Under the pieces are notes generated by a model that was not told the origin of the DNA, searched no databases, and saw nothing but the letters and a program-made list of their open reading frames with translations. This document shows, piece by piece, positions 23,314 through 31,758 of a stretch of DNA of 64,000 nucleotides. How positions within the stretch are numbered: position 1 is the stretch's first letter; every line of letters starts with the position of its first letter. The position numbers were made by a program, and so were the translations under genes. This stretch comes from a virus, in the IMG/VR virus record IMGVR_UViG_3300045738_002037, positions 62,001 to 126,000 of that record. One strand, written 5' to 3'.

Positions 23314-25964
23314 TATAGTTCTCTTTTTATTAACCTTAATATAACTTCGCCTCTGGCAAGAGAAAAACTCCTACGCTGCTCATCGTATTCTATTGGAGCA
23401 GATATCCCAACACCTTCTGATAATATATTTTTATCAAAAGTCCGTAAAGCCCGTTCCCACACAATTAACAAAATGTTCTGAACACCATCAGTTATTGTTA
23501 ATTTACACATAGTAGTATCATTTTTAGTTTTGGCATATTCTACATTAGTTATTACCGCTTCAACTATTGAATCTTCTCCCCTTAAATATGCTTTTTTAGT
23601 ACCTTCAATGTTTCTACCTTTAATTGTTTGATATAACTCTAATGGAGAATTAATGTAATAACCAAGAAATTCTTGCTCGAATTCTAATATCTCTGATATG
23701 TGAAAATTATCTTTATATAACGCCATGACCCTGTCTCTAATATCATCAGGAGTCGGTCTAAAATTTAATATCTTATTCGGAATTTTGTTTCTTTTTGGAT
23801 ATATTCTTTTGTATTCTATGATTTGCCGTTTAATTTCATTTTTAACCCATTGCTCTCCTTTTCCATCTGTGTCCAACAATTTTTGTTTTATCTCTTTGCG
23901 CAATTGAGTTATAACAACACCGCTGCAATATTTATATTGATACCACATCCACACTGCTTTATTATTGCCATGCCCCTTCATATCTTTAAACGCACCGAGT
24001 TTTATAAGGCGCTCCATAACTATTTTATTCTTGCCCATTGATTCGACAAATTCATCGACATTTTTAAAATCATGATCGCCAGCAAATTTTCCAGCTGCTT
24101 TCTCACCTATTTTCTTAATACCAATTAAACCTTGCAATACTATATCGCCACTAACAGAAAAGTTAACCGTTAAATTATTGGCGTCTAATGTTCCAAATTC
24201 AGTGCCTTCTGATCTTGCCACCCCCATATAACGTATTAACTTATCGGGATGGCAATCACTCATTACAGCAGCCCACCATTCAGGAGCAAAATGAGCTTTT
24301 AACCACAAACACCTATACGCAACTAAACAATATGCAACAGAGTGTGATTTATTGAAAGCATATCGCCCAAAAGTTTCCATCTTTTCCCACCATTCTTCGG
24401 CGGCATTATTCCCAATCTTTTTAGAGGCCCCCTCCATCCACTTTTGCTGTATGGGTCTTAACTTATGAACCCATTTTTTAGCAACCGCTTTGCGTGCCTC
24501 TTGAGCCTCAGGCGCAGTAAATCCACCTACTTTTTGCCATATTGCTTGCAATTGTTCTTGATAAACAATAACACCATATGTGTCTTCTAATATTGGCAAA
24601 ATATCTTCGTGTAACCTGTTCTTCCATGTGCCTTTTTTATCATCGCGGTTCTTTACAGCTTCTGGTATAGAGGCCATTGGCCCAGGATGACCCATTGCAT
24701 TTAACAACATTAAATCGTGAAAATTCTTAACGCCATTACCAAGAATTCTTTTCGCCAAATCCGTGTCAAACTGAAATATAGCGTCAGTTTTTGCTTCATT
24801 AGCCAATTTCAATGCGCCATGGTCATTAAGCGAAATATAGCGTTTTTTACCATTTTTAAAATAATGGCCAGCTCTATCACTGATAGGATCAATGTCATCC
24901 CATCCACTCATATTTTTACCAAATGATATTCCTCTATTTTGCTCTATTAATTTACAACAAGTAAAAATATATTTCAAATTCTTTAGTCCAAGTATATCCC
25001 ATTTATTATAGCCGAATTTAGATAATTGCGTGTTTCGCCCCTCTGTCCACATGCTAACCCAATAACCATGCCTCGCACTTTTGGCCATAGGAATATTGCC
25101 ATATAATGGCCGATCGGCTATTATAAGTGCCCCAGCGTGCATTCCCATTGTTCTAATTCGACCAACTAACCTAACAGCATAGGCTATAACATCGGGATAT
25201 TTAGTTTCAAATGCTGATAAATCATCAAATTCTGCAAGCAACTTGCCTATGGTTGGGCCTTCAGTTTCTTCACCGCCACATTCCGGACACACAGCACATG
25301 CATGTATATGGCCACATTCGTTTTCTTCATTGGTTTGTGAATCTATGATAATATGTTTACAAGTCGAAGCACCGCCATCTTTAAGATCATCAACATCATC
25401 CGGTAAATTGGTGGTTAAATCATATGCTTCTGATTTATCAACTATATTAGTCGCCCTAGCTACATCTATGATAGCAGACCGTAATTTATACGTTTGCCAC
25501 GTGCCAACACTACAAACAGAACCGTATTCATCATTACAATCTGAACCATAAACTTTAGCCGCATGGCTCTTGATCGGGTCTCTAGCTTCAGGAATGCAAT
25601 CTAAATCAATATCCGGCATATCTTGATCTTTAATTATATAGCTAGGTATTGACCCAATTTTATCAGAATATTCTTTAATTTTATCGAATTTAGCTGTGCA
25701 TAATATATCATTCTGCCCATCTAAAGGATCATCATCAACTACGCCAAGCAACCATGGCAGAACTAATTTGTTGGGGTTTTCTTTAAATTTCTTTTCTTCA
25801 TTTAAAATATTTTCCCAATACCCAAATGCACCTTGTTTATCAATTTCAGATAATTCAAATTCTAATCTATCCTTATAAACTCCAGGTAGTTCTGGTTTCA
25901 AATCAAGAGCTTGACGGGCCGCTTGAATAATGCTCTCTCTGGTATAAACAGTAACAATGGACAT
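23313..25964 (-). CDS. DNA polymerase III alpha subunit (family C), PHP domain absent
   Basis: An 883-residue family C replicative polymerase. The palm has the catalytic PDIDLD at 117-122 and the third Asp in KWDILGL at 321-327. Family marks GMHAGALII and AFNKSHSVAY are present. The C-terminus has an OB-fold segment (VEAVITNVEYAKTKNDTTMCKLTI). The N-terminal PHP domain of bacterial DnaE (about 270 residues) is absent. A four-Cys/His insertion lies at 202-229 (CKHII to CPECGG), a likely zinc site. I prefer the ATG at 25964; a TTG at 26006 would add 14 residues. This is presumably the main phage replicase; no clamp or loader gene is visible here. Confidence 0.9.
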   Translation of the reverse strand: MSIVTVYTRESIIQAARQALDLKPELPGVYKDRLEFELSEIDKQGAFGYWENILNEEKKFKENPNKLVLPWLLGVVDDDPLDGQNDILCTAKFDKIKEYSDKIGSIPSYIIKDQDMPDIDLDCIPEARDPIKSHAAKVYGSDCNDEYGSVCSVGTWQTYKLRSAIIDVARATNIVDKSEAYDLTTNLPDDVDDLKDGGASTCKHIIIDSQTNEENECGHIHACAVCPECGGEETEGPTIGKLLAEFDDLSAFETKYPDVIAYAVRLVGRIRTMGMHAGALIIADRPLYGNIPMAKSARHGYWVSMWTEGRNTQLSKFGYNKWDILGLKNLKYIFTCCKLIEQNRGISFGKNMSGWDDIDPISDRAGHYFKNGKKRYISLNDHGALKLANEAKTDAIFQFDTDLAKRILGNGVKNFHDLMLLNAMGHPGPMASIPEAVKNRDDKKGTWKNRLHEDILPILEDTYGVIVYQEQLQAIWQKVGGFTAPEAQEARKAVAKKWVHKLRPIQQKWMEGASKKIGNNAAEEWWEKMETFGRYAFNKSHSVAYCLVAYRCLWLKAHFAPEWWAAVMSDCHPDKLIRYMGVARSEGTEFGTLDANNLTVNFSVSGDIVLQGLIGIKKIGEKAAGKFAGDHDFKNVDEFVESMGKNKIVMERLIKLGAFKDMKGHGNNKAVWMWYQYKYCSGVVITQLRKEIKQKLLDTDGKGEQWVKNEIKRQIIEYKRIYPKRNKIPNKILNFRPTPDDIRDRVMALYKDNFHISEILEFEQEFLGYYINSPLELYQTIKGRNIEGTKKAYLRGEDSIVEAVITNVEYAKTKNDTTMCKLTITDGVQNILLIVWERALRTFDKNILSEGVGISAPIEYDEQRRSFSLARGEVILRLIKREL

Positions 25965-26009
25965 ATTTGTCAATCTTCTAACAAATTGGATACTCAACCG
26001 ATACAATAA

Positions 26010-26531
26010 TCAAATACTGTTTACAACATTTGTGCCTGTGTCAGTATTTTTTTGATCATCGGCAGCTGACTTAGCCAAAACGCTGGCAGAAGCCATCAAT
26101 TCGTGGCTATTGGATATTTTATGGATAAGTAAACTAGCAAAAAACCCATCCCACCGTCGAAGTTCAGCAGCATGCGAAGCATATTTTATAGGTGGATTAT
26201 TGGCATAATCTGGCCCCCCAAGTTTAAACTTGGGCTTAGGCTTTTTATCTAGCATGTCAATAACAGCATCTTCAGCAATATAAAAATTAACAACATCAGC
26301 ATTAGCAGCAGATACGGCCATCAATGCTAATTTAGCAGACTGTAATTCTGCCATATATCCATCAGAATTTCCTAAGCCATAACTAAGGCGTCTTTCCCAA
26401 GACATACTTTTATTTGAATAAATTCCTTCAACTATATGTTTAGCAATAAGAATAATGCCACAGCCAGCCATTTGAGTAGGGCCGTCAGGGTCATTACAAT
26501 GAGTAGCAGAATACATATTTAGTTCCATCAT
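26010..26531 (-). CDS. RNase H-fold protein, catalytic residues apparently lost
   Basis: A 173-residue protein whose strand-helix pattern follows RNase HI: an NDPDGPTQMAGCGIILI first hairpin, YMAELQSAKLALMAV helix (the Glu of RNase HI is present), VNFYIAEDAVIDML strand and a last helix ELMASASVLAKSA. At the positions of the first, third and fourth catalytic aspartates I read Ala or other residues, so it may be a non-catalytic homologue. It lies directly upstream of the Pol III alpha gene. A proofreading or primer-handling accessory is possible. The start overlaps the upstream stop (ATGA). Confidence 0.5.
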   Translation of the reverse strand: MMELNMYSATHCNDPDGPTQMAGCGIILIAKHIVEGIYSNKSMSWERRLSYGLGNSDGYMAELQSAKLALMAVSAANADVVNFYIAEDAVIDMLDKKPKPKFKLGGPDYANNPPIKYASHAAELRRWDGFFASLLIHKISNSHELMASASVLAKSAADDQKNTDTGTNVVNSI

Positions 26532-27001
26532 AATTTATTACCATCGCTATCAGTTATTGAAGGATATTTTATATCAGTATGATCACTTAAATTTTGAAGT
26601 GCAACGCTAATTTGTGATAATAAAAGATTTTTATAATCAATTTGCCGAGCGGGTAACATATCAAAATCCTGCTTAATTGATTCTGACAAAACTAAACCAG
26701 CCTTAATAATTTCTTCCGACAATTGGTTTTCAGACGCGTATTTATCAATAGTATCTGTTACATTTTCGGCAATCGATTTAACGATTTCACTAGCAATTAA
26801 CATCATTTCTTCATCTGCTTTACTAATTGCATTATCGGCCATGTTGTCTATAATATCAACACTTTTTAACATATACATACATAAACCGGCAGATGGGCCA
26901 CCCGCCATGGCTAAATGAAACTTAACAGAATGCTTTAATTCTTTAATAGATTGCCGCAATGAACTAATGTTAAAATCACTCGTTGATGATCTATTCGCCA
27001 T
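26528..27001 (-). CDS. helical protein, unknown function
   Basis: A 157-residue protein, nearly all alpha-helical with heptad-like spacing (SSLRQSIKELKHSVKFHL; SEEIIKAGLVLSESIKQDF). I use the ATG at 27001, an 11-base overlap with the upstream stop; an ATG at 27019 is possible. No family recognised. It lies between csrA and the Pol III operon. Confidence 0.6.
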   Translation of the reverse strand: MANRSSTSDFNISSLRQSIKELKHSVKFHLAMAGGPSAGLCMYMLKSVDIIDNMADNAISKADEEMMLIASEIVKSIAENVTDTIDKYASENQLSEEIIKAGLVLSESIKQDFDMLPARQIDYKNLLLSQISVALQNLSDHTDIKYPSITDSDGNKL

Positions 27002-27341
27002 CGCTGTCGTCCATTTCATTTAATTGCTGTTTATATTTATCTCTCTCTTGTTTTGTAGCATGCAAATCAAAATCCATATAAGACATGTCAAGCTGTAAAT
27101 CTCTTAATTCTTTCAAAATATTATCACGTAACCCCAAACGTTCATTTTCCAAAGCTTGCATGGTTTTATTAAATTGTTCTAATATAGGGACCGACATTTT
27201 GTCTGGTAAAGCCATTATCATGCTATATAATATTTTAAGTTCTTCTTTAGATTTCATATTTATAAACCAATCGCCCTGTTTCTTTTGAAACAAGGCGATC
27301 ATTACAAATGCGTTGTTGTTAAAAACAACACTATAGTCCAT
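26991..27341 (-). CDS. coiled-coil protein directly downstream of csrA
   Basis: A 116-residue protein with a C-terminal coiled coil (LENERLGLRDNILKELRDL; TKQERDKYKQQLNEMD). The ATG at 27341 is two bases after the csrA stop. An internal ATG at 27257 would give 88 residues and place a 13-bp hairpin (27270-27299) in its leader instead of in coding sequence. The start is therefore undecided. Family unknown; tight linkage to csrA suggests joint expression. Confidence 0.6.
   Translation of the reverse strand: MDYSVVFNNNAFVMIALFQKKQGDWFINMKSKEELKILYSMIMALPDKMSVPILEQFNKTMQALENERLGLRDNILKELRDLQLDMSYMDFDLHATKQERDKYKQQLNEMDDSDGE
27270..27299 (-). promoter_or_regulatory. 13-bp RNA hairpin downstream of csrA
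   Basis: On the minus-strand RNA the arms 27299-27287 and 27282-27270 pair over 13 bp with one G-U wobble around an AAAA loop. On the plus strand the same position would be a C-A mismatch, so the structure fits minus-strand transcription only. It lies 12 bases before the alternative ATG at 27257 and could hide a weak CAGGG ribosome site in its 3' arm. There is no U-tract, so simple termination is unlikely. Confidence 0.5.
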
Positions 27342-27343
27342 TC

Positions 27344-27550
27344 TTACACGGAATCATTTTTATCTTCAATAATTCCAAGGGAGGAAGGGACGTCGCACGT
27401 TGGTTGTAGCGACGGCAAACGTTTAATATTAACTTTTTTAGGGGCGTCAATTCCAATCTTAACCCTGTCATTGTTGATACTACAAACAACGATTGTTATA
27501 TCTTCACCTATTTGTATTGCTTCTTTTCTTTTCCTGCTTAACACTAACAT
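27344..27550 (-). CDS. csrA: carbon storage regulator CsrA (RNA-binding)
   Basis: A 68-residue CsrA/RsmA homologue, a dimeric protein that binds GGA motifs in mRNA leaders and alters translation or stability. The N-terminus [10 protein letters not shown], the strand pair [23 protein letters not shown] (seen as two shorter segments) and the key RNA-contact residues Leu4, Arg6 and Arg44 are present. A 20-residue C-terminal extension replaces the usual short helix. AAGGAGG lies 10 bases before the ATG and contains a GGA, as in self-regulated csrA genes. CsrA in a phage could redirect host metabolism or time phage translation. Confidence 0.9.
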   Translation of the reverse strand: MLVLSRKRKEAIQIGEDITIVVCSINNDRVKIGIDAPKKVNIKRLPSLQPTCDVPSSLGIIEDKNDSV

Positions 27551-27573
27551 GAATAAGGTACCTCCTTGACCTA

Positions 27574-28497
27574 TTAAACACGTTCATATCCATCTTTAGA
27601 AAGCTTCTGACGTTGTTTATCCACATTCTTAACATGGAACCATAACCTCTTGCCTTCAGGCATTTCATCGTTTTGAAATGCTTCTATCGGCAAGCTATTG
27701 CCTCTTTTGCCAAGTGTCCCATTGTATGTGTTAAAACATAACTTTCTTGGATTACCATCAACAATTAATAAAACATGCGCTTTAACATCCATATCAGGAT
27801 GATTGAATCTTAACTGCTTTCTTGTATAAAGCTCGCCCAACGATTTCAAATGATCAACATCAACTATTGCGGCGACGTCAGGTAAACTGGGCGCAGCCTC
27901 TTGTTCGTCAGCCTCTTGTTCGTCAGCCTCTTGTTCGCCAACCTCTTGTTCGTCAGCCTCTTGTTCGTCAGCCTCTTGTTCGCCAACCTCTTGTTCGCCA
28001 ACCTCTTGTTCGTCAGCCTCTTGTTCGTCAGCCTCTTGCGTTTCTTCTGTCGATTCTTGCACAACATTTTCTTGTGCTTCTTGCGCTTCTTGTGCTTCTT
28101 GATTTTCCTGATCTATTGTGTTTTCATTATCATTCATGTTTTGTACCTTATTAATTGCTTCGATCACTGGCTTAGCGCTCAACCAATGAAGATCAAATAC
28201 ATTATCGCATTCCTGACAGGCAAAACTGTCTATATTATTTACAATGCCAATCGCAGTGCATGTCGGACACACTACTTTGTATTTATCTCCAGATTCAATC
28301 ACCACTGCCTTACCGCCAATCGCAATGGGCAAGACACGTCGTTGAGTGACCCACCCAACACTTTTATTAGAACCTTTCAAAAGTAACTTATATTGTCCTT
28401 TGCGATTGTCCTGTTCTTCTACAATATATACTTCTTTTGAAATTTTGCCGTCAAAATCAAGAATTCGAGTCTCCGTACCTTCTTTTATGTTGTTCAT
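27574..28497 (-). CDS. zinc-ribbon protein with acidic pentapeptide repeats
   Basis: A 307-residue protein in three parts. Residues 1-115 are a beta-rich domain with a zinc ribbon (CPTC and CQEC). Residues about 120-205 are a Gln/Glu-rich low-complexity region with nine five-residue units of the [10 protein letters not shown] type. Residues 206-307 are a second globular domain ([20 protein letters not shown]). AGGAG lies seven bases before the ATG. It is the gene directly upstream of csrA. Function unknown; the acidic linker suggests a flexible tether or a DNA mimic. Confidence 0.65.
   Translation of the reverse strand: MNNIKEGTETRILDFDGKISKEVYIVEEQDNRKGQYKLLLKGSNKSVGWVTQRRVLPIAIGGKAVVIESGDKYKVVCPTCTAIGIVNNIDSFACQECDNVFDLHWLSAKPVIEAINKVQNMNDNENTIDQENQEAQEAQEAQENVVQESTEETQEADEQEADEQEVGEQEVGEQEADEQEADEQEVGEQEADEQEADEQEAAPSLPDVAAIVDVDHLKSLGELYTRKQLRFNHPDMDVKAHVLLIVDGNPRKLCFNTYNGTLGKRGNSLPIEAFQNDEMPEGKRLWFHVKNVDKQRQKLSKDGYERV
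27896..28030. repeat. 15-bp tandem repeat encoding [10 protein letters not shown]
   Basis: Nine consecutive 15-base units alternate between two near-identical versions (ending TCA or CCA and starting G or A) and keep the reading frame of the minus-strand gene. The DNA-level identity points to slippage-driven expansion, and the alternation to block duplication. Confidence 0.9.
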
Positions 28498-28599
28498 TCC
28501 ATTGCTCCTGTGTTATCCTTATATATCAACTCCTAAATGTGTGGCGCAACAAACGTGCTCGTTAACTTTAAATACTTTTCATATAAAAAAGAACAATTA

Positions 28600-28857
28600 T
28601 TATGATAACCGCAGGCCATCTTTAAGTAATTTATCAAACCTATCCGGAGTCACCACTTCGGCTCTTTCAATATCACGCATATTTTTAGATATAGTAGACA
28701 CAGAAGCTTCAATTTGTTCTTGAATCATAGCCAATTGAGTAGGGCTAAGACTATTAAGACTTAAAATATCTATAATAAAACAGGACCTGTAAAATCCGCC
28801 CAATTTATCAACATGACGATAATTAGGGGCATATCCTGGATATGGTCTTTTACTCAT
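28600..28857 (-). CDS. unknown small protein
   Basis: An 85-residue protein with an N-terminal Tyr/Pro/Arg segment and a C-terminal pair of helices (PTQLAMIQEQIEASVSTISKNM). It overlaps the upstream HNH gene by 8 bases. Family unknown. The 102 bases after it (28498-28599) hold no clear gene, only an AT-rich spacer that should contain the promoter for the 28497 gene. Confidence 0.6.
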   Translation of the reverse strand: MSKRPYPGYAPNYRHVDKLGGFYRSCFIIDILSLNSLSPTQLAMIQEQIEASVSTISKNMRDIERAEVVTPDRFDKLLKDGLRLS

Positions 28858-29257
28858 CTAAATTATCTGGTGTTTCTATAATTCCAGTTGCCATTCTAAT
28901 ATGATCTTTCATCAAATTCCCATCTTTTCTATTGAGAATCTCTTTTACCATTTTTATATACTTCTTCTTGCCAATGTATTTACGCGAAAACATCCATACT
29001 AAATCATTATTTTTCTTTTTATTCTTACAATCTCTACAGCACGGCAATACATTGGCCGGAACATTAGCAGCGCCATCCTTTAACGGAAAAGCATGGTCTA
29101 ACATTTCTATCAACGATTCGCTGCAATATGCACAATTGCCTTCAAGTTCCTCAATGATTTCAATGATGTCTTCAATTTCTAATTGACTGTATATAGAGTA
29201 CTTCTTGGCTCTGTAACGAGCTTGTCGCACCCAACTGCTAATTGATTTATTATCCAT
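28850..29257 (-). CDS. HNH endonuclease
   Basis: A 135-residue free-standing HNH nuclease. The zinc pairs are CAYC (42-45) and CRDC (74-77). The catalytic part is LDHAFPL (Asp54-His55), followed by NVLPCCRDCKNKKKNND with the Asn of the HNH triad. It could be a homing-type nuclease or a packaging/repair nuclease. It sits at the edge of the block, divergent from the sialidase-like gene, which is where mobile HNH genes often lie. Confidence 0.8.
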   Translation of the reverse strand: MDNKSISSWVRQARYRAKKYSIYSQLEIEDIIEIIEELEGNCAYCSESLIEMLDHAFPLKDGAANVPANVLPCCRDCKNKKKNNDLVWMFSRKYIGKKKYIKMVKEILNRKDGNLMKDHIRMATGIIETPDNLDE

Positions 29258-29285
29258 TTAAAACCCCTAGCACTGGAAGTAAAAA

Positions 29286-30353
29286 ATGTTCCAGCCCAGG
29301 ACGCTAAGCAATTCTTTAGGATTGTGTTTATCACGTGATGTGTCTGCTGCCCCATTTAATCACTGTTCTTCAGTCTGTGCTGTCAGCAACGGAGCGATGA
29401 TCGCCTGGTATGCTGGTTCGGGTGAATGTAAAAATGATCAAAGTGTCTATTTTATTTTTATTGACAAATATGGTTTGTCAGATATAATTAGATTGGGAGA
29501 TAAGACAGGTAATCCTATATTATGGAAACACGGTAATACAATTATTGCTCTTTGGTCATATTTTGAAAACGATGACGATATAGTTAATTTAGTAGATCGT
29601 TGGAAATATTGTAGCTTATGGATGCAAGAATGTTCAATAGGAGTGAACAACAAAGGCAATAAAACAATATTGTTTCACGGTAAACCGCAATTGTTGGCCG
29701 ATAAAAATGAACACTTATTAGCCAGATGCAATCCATTATTTTTAGATAATGGAAACACATTATTGCCGTTATATGACGAATTAAATAGGCAAGGAATAAT
29801 TTATGGCGGTAAAGGAATGGATTTAGAAGAAATCAGCAAAATTGGAGATAAAGATAATATTATACAACCAACATTATGGTTAGAAAGACAAGATGATTTA
29901 TCAACTAAAATATGTGCATTGTTTCGAAATATGAATAGAAGCGAAAATAAAGCAAAATATTCAGAATCTTTGGATTTTGGAAATACGTGGAACGATGTCA
30001 CACCCACCAGCATATTCAATAAAAATAATTCTGCGCATGTCGTACGCCACATGAATGATAATATAATAATATGGAACAATTCAGCATATGGAAGGGACAA
30101 TTTAACACTTGGAACATTACAACATAATACCCACGCAACACCGATTCAAGTGTTAGATCATTTACACGGATCTTATCCGTCAATATCAACTAGCATTGAC
30201 AAAATTCACTTCACTTACACAACAAATAAAAGGACAATATCATATAATGTGTGGGACAGACAATACTTCGAATCCACAACAAGAAGAAGAAATCCCATTA
30301 GACAATTTAGAAGAAAAACCAATAAAGGAGAAAACTCCGCCAATATATTATGA
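29286..30353 (+). CDS. sialidase/BNR-repeat-like beta-propeller protein
   Basis: A 355-residue protein with the layout of the BNR_2 (sialidase-like) superfamily: FNHCSSVCAVSNGAMIAWYAGSGE near 24-47 (quoted in parts: HCSSVCAVSNGA, AWYAGSGE), GNPILWKHGNTIIALWSYF near 75-93, and an Asp-box SLDFGNTW near residue 226. There is no signal peptide. The family includes exo-sialidases and other glycoside hydrolases or lyases; substrate here unknown. GGAAG lies six bases before the ATG. The last 25 residues turn abruptly Arg-rich while another frame (to 30390) turns into a natural-looking acidic tail, so a frameshift near 30280 is suspected. Confidence 0.65.
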   Translation: MFQPRTLSNSLGLCLSRDVSAAPFNHCSSVCAVSNGAMIAWYAGSGECKNDQSVYFIFIDKYGLSDIIRLGDKTGNPILWKHGNTIIALWSYFENDDDIVNLVDRWKYCSLWMQECSIGVNNKGNKTILFHGKPQLLADKNEHLLARCNPLFLDNGNTLLPLYDELNRQGIIYGGKGMDLEEISKIGDKDNIIQPTLWLERQDDLSTKICALFRNMNRSENKAKYSESLDFGNTWNDVTPTSIFNKNNSAHVVRHMNDNIIIWNNSAYGRDNLTLGTLQHNTHATPIQVLDHLHGSYPSISTSIDKIHFTYTTNKRTISYNVWDRQYFESTTRRRNPIRQFRRKTNKGENSANIL

Positions 30354-30390
30354 AAACGACGACAACTATAAATCTTTTGACACCGCATAA
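30247..30390 (+). CDS. overlapping small acidic ORF or shifted C-terminus of the sialidase-like gene
   Basis: In the +1 frame relative to the sialidase-like gene, an open frame (to the stop at 30390) encodes an acidic, Pro/Glu/Tyr-rich tail (EEEIPLDNLEEKPIKEK). The ATG at 30247 could start a 47-residue protein, but no ribosome site is visible. More likely it is the original end of the propeller gene, separated by an indel or reached by frameshifting. Confidence 0.35.
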   Translation: MCGTDNTSNPQQEEEIPLDNLEEKPIKEKTPPIYYENDDNYKSFDTA

Positions 30391-30466
30391 AACATTTTAC
30401 ATTGGGTAAATGTGTGGCGGTTGATAATCGTCATCTTCATTATTGCTAAATAACCCACGCAACCAG

Positions 30467-31360
30467 CTAAAAGGAATAGATAGCAGCATTATAATTCTTA
30501 TTATTGGATACTTCCACCATTTCATAATTATCATCCAATTGATTGATCGCCGTTTTCAATAAATAAGCAGTAGCTCTATGCCTCTCAATTCTGGGATGGC
30601 CAGTGTTATCTTCGGTTAATTCGCTAAACTTTGTAACCACTAACTTACTTTTCCCAATATATTCACATCTAGATTTAACAAATTCTATATCATACCCCGC
30701 ATGCGCATACCATGAATACGGATAACGTTGATTATTGATCATATAAATAAATTTACATTTTAATCCATCATACAACATTTTTATATAAGCCCAATCAGAA
30801 TCAATTATTTTCCTTATAACTGCTTTAGGGGCGTCCCATGTCTTTCTATGATTTTCAAACCATATTGGGATATATGGAGGAGGCGGAGCATTACTATGCC
30901 ACGCAAATTCATTTTCATCATTGCCACAAGATTGGCGGAATATTTCTTCTGGCAAAAACACAGAAGGAGTCCTGTTTGGCTCCATTATTTGCAATATTAC
31001 AATATCGGGTTTAGCTTTTATATAATCAGATAATCTATACTTATAGTGAACATATGTTCCCCCGCCGCAAAGCCCACAATTCCATACATCATCATTCGGC
31101 AATAAAGATCCCAAAATAGATGGATACGCATGTTGCGGCCTTGCTATCTCAGGATTATCAGTTGATGCGGCGCGGCCCACGTCGGCAGTTGTAAATGAAC
31201 AACCAATGCATAATATTCTTCTTTCTTTTCTATTTGGAGGCTTTGGATTTTTTATTAATTTAACAAACAAGTCCCCGGATTTTACGTGGGACGGGCCAGA
31301 GAATTTAGAGCCAGGGTTAAAGTCTGGCATTATCAACGGATAATAGCAAGAATCATTCAT
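30467..31360 (-). CDS. SGNH/GDSL-like hydrolase
   Basis: A 297-residue protein with SGNH-hydrolase blocks: RRILCIGCSFTTADVG near 47-62 (the nucleophile Ser in GCSF, variant of GDSF), WNCGLCGGGTYVHY near 94-107 (block II Gly), KPDIVILQIMEPNR (block III region), and a C-terminal TGHPRIERHR supplying the catalytic His. Such enzymes remove or add acyl groups on carbohydrates or lipids. With glycan genes at both ends of the window, a polysaccharide O-acetyl esterase or transferase role is likely. No signal peptide. Confidence 0.65.
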   Translation of the reverse strand: MNDSCYYPLIMPDFNPGSKFSGPSHVKSGDLFVKLIKNPKPPNRKERRILCIGCSFTTADVGRAASTDNPEIARPQHAYPSILGSLLPNDDVWNCGLCGGGTYVHYKYRLSDYIKAKPDIVILQIMEPNRTPSVFLPEEIFRQSCGNDENEFAWHSNAPPPPYIPIWFENHRKTWDAPKAVIRKIIDSDWAYIKMLYDGLKCKFIYMINNQRYPYSWYAHAGYDIEFVKSRCEYIGKSKLVVTKFSELTEDNTGHPRIERHRATAYLLKTAINQLDDNYEMVEVSNNKNYNAAIYSF

Positions 31361-31718
31361 CCTCTTCGCACAGCCCTTTTATAATATCGTTTATATCAGC
31401 ATATTCTATATCATCATCATTCATAACTTCGCTGGGCAACGCCGGGTCTATTAAAACGTCTGTAACACCGCCCAATAAACTAATTGCTTCCAACACTTCA
31501 ACCGCTTTACTGGCCTCCGCACAAACTAATAAACTTAGCGTTCTAGATTCACCAAAATTTTCTCTCAAAAGGACATTCATCTGAGTTTGCCATAACCCAG
31601 CTTTTTCGGCATTTGTAAATATCGGCAATATAGCAACGCCATCTTTTTCATACGAAAACAATTTCTGATTCTTCACGAAATTGCCGTATCCAAAGACAAT
31701 CATCGGCATATTTAACAT
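31353..31718 (-). CDS. unknown protein, SseB-like pattern
   Basis: A 121-residue protein with a central VAILPIFTNAEKAGLWQTQM segment that resembles SseB-type domains, and an acidic C-terminus. AAGGTG precedes the ATG. The stop overlaps the SGNH hydrolase start by eight bases. I would not assign a function; the resemblance is short. Confidence 0.55.
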   Translation of the reverse strand: MLNMPMIVFGYGNFVKNQKLFSYEKDGVAILPIFTNAEKAGLWQTQMNVLLRENFGESRTLSLLVCAEASKAVEVLEAISLLGGVTDVLIDPALPSEVMNDDDIEYADINDIIKGLCEEDE

Positions 31719-31758
31719 GATGCACCTTAATTAATGCCAAATAACAAAATTGCATAAT

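Noticed and set aside
25965-26006. TTG start adding 14 residues to Pol III alpha
   Set aside because: No ribosome site before it, and an ATG follows at 25964; kept only as an alternative.
27896-28154. Plus-strand leucine-rich open frame that looks like a membrane protein
   Set aside because: It is the complement of the 15-bp EADEQ repeat; the minus-strand gene has a good ribosome site and two globular ends.
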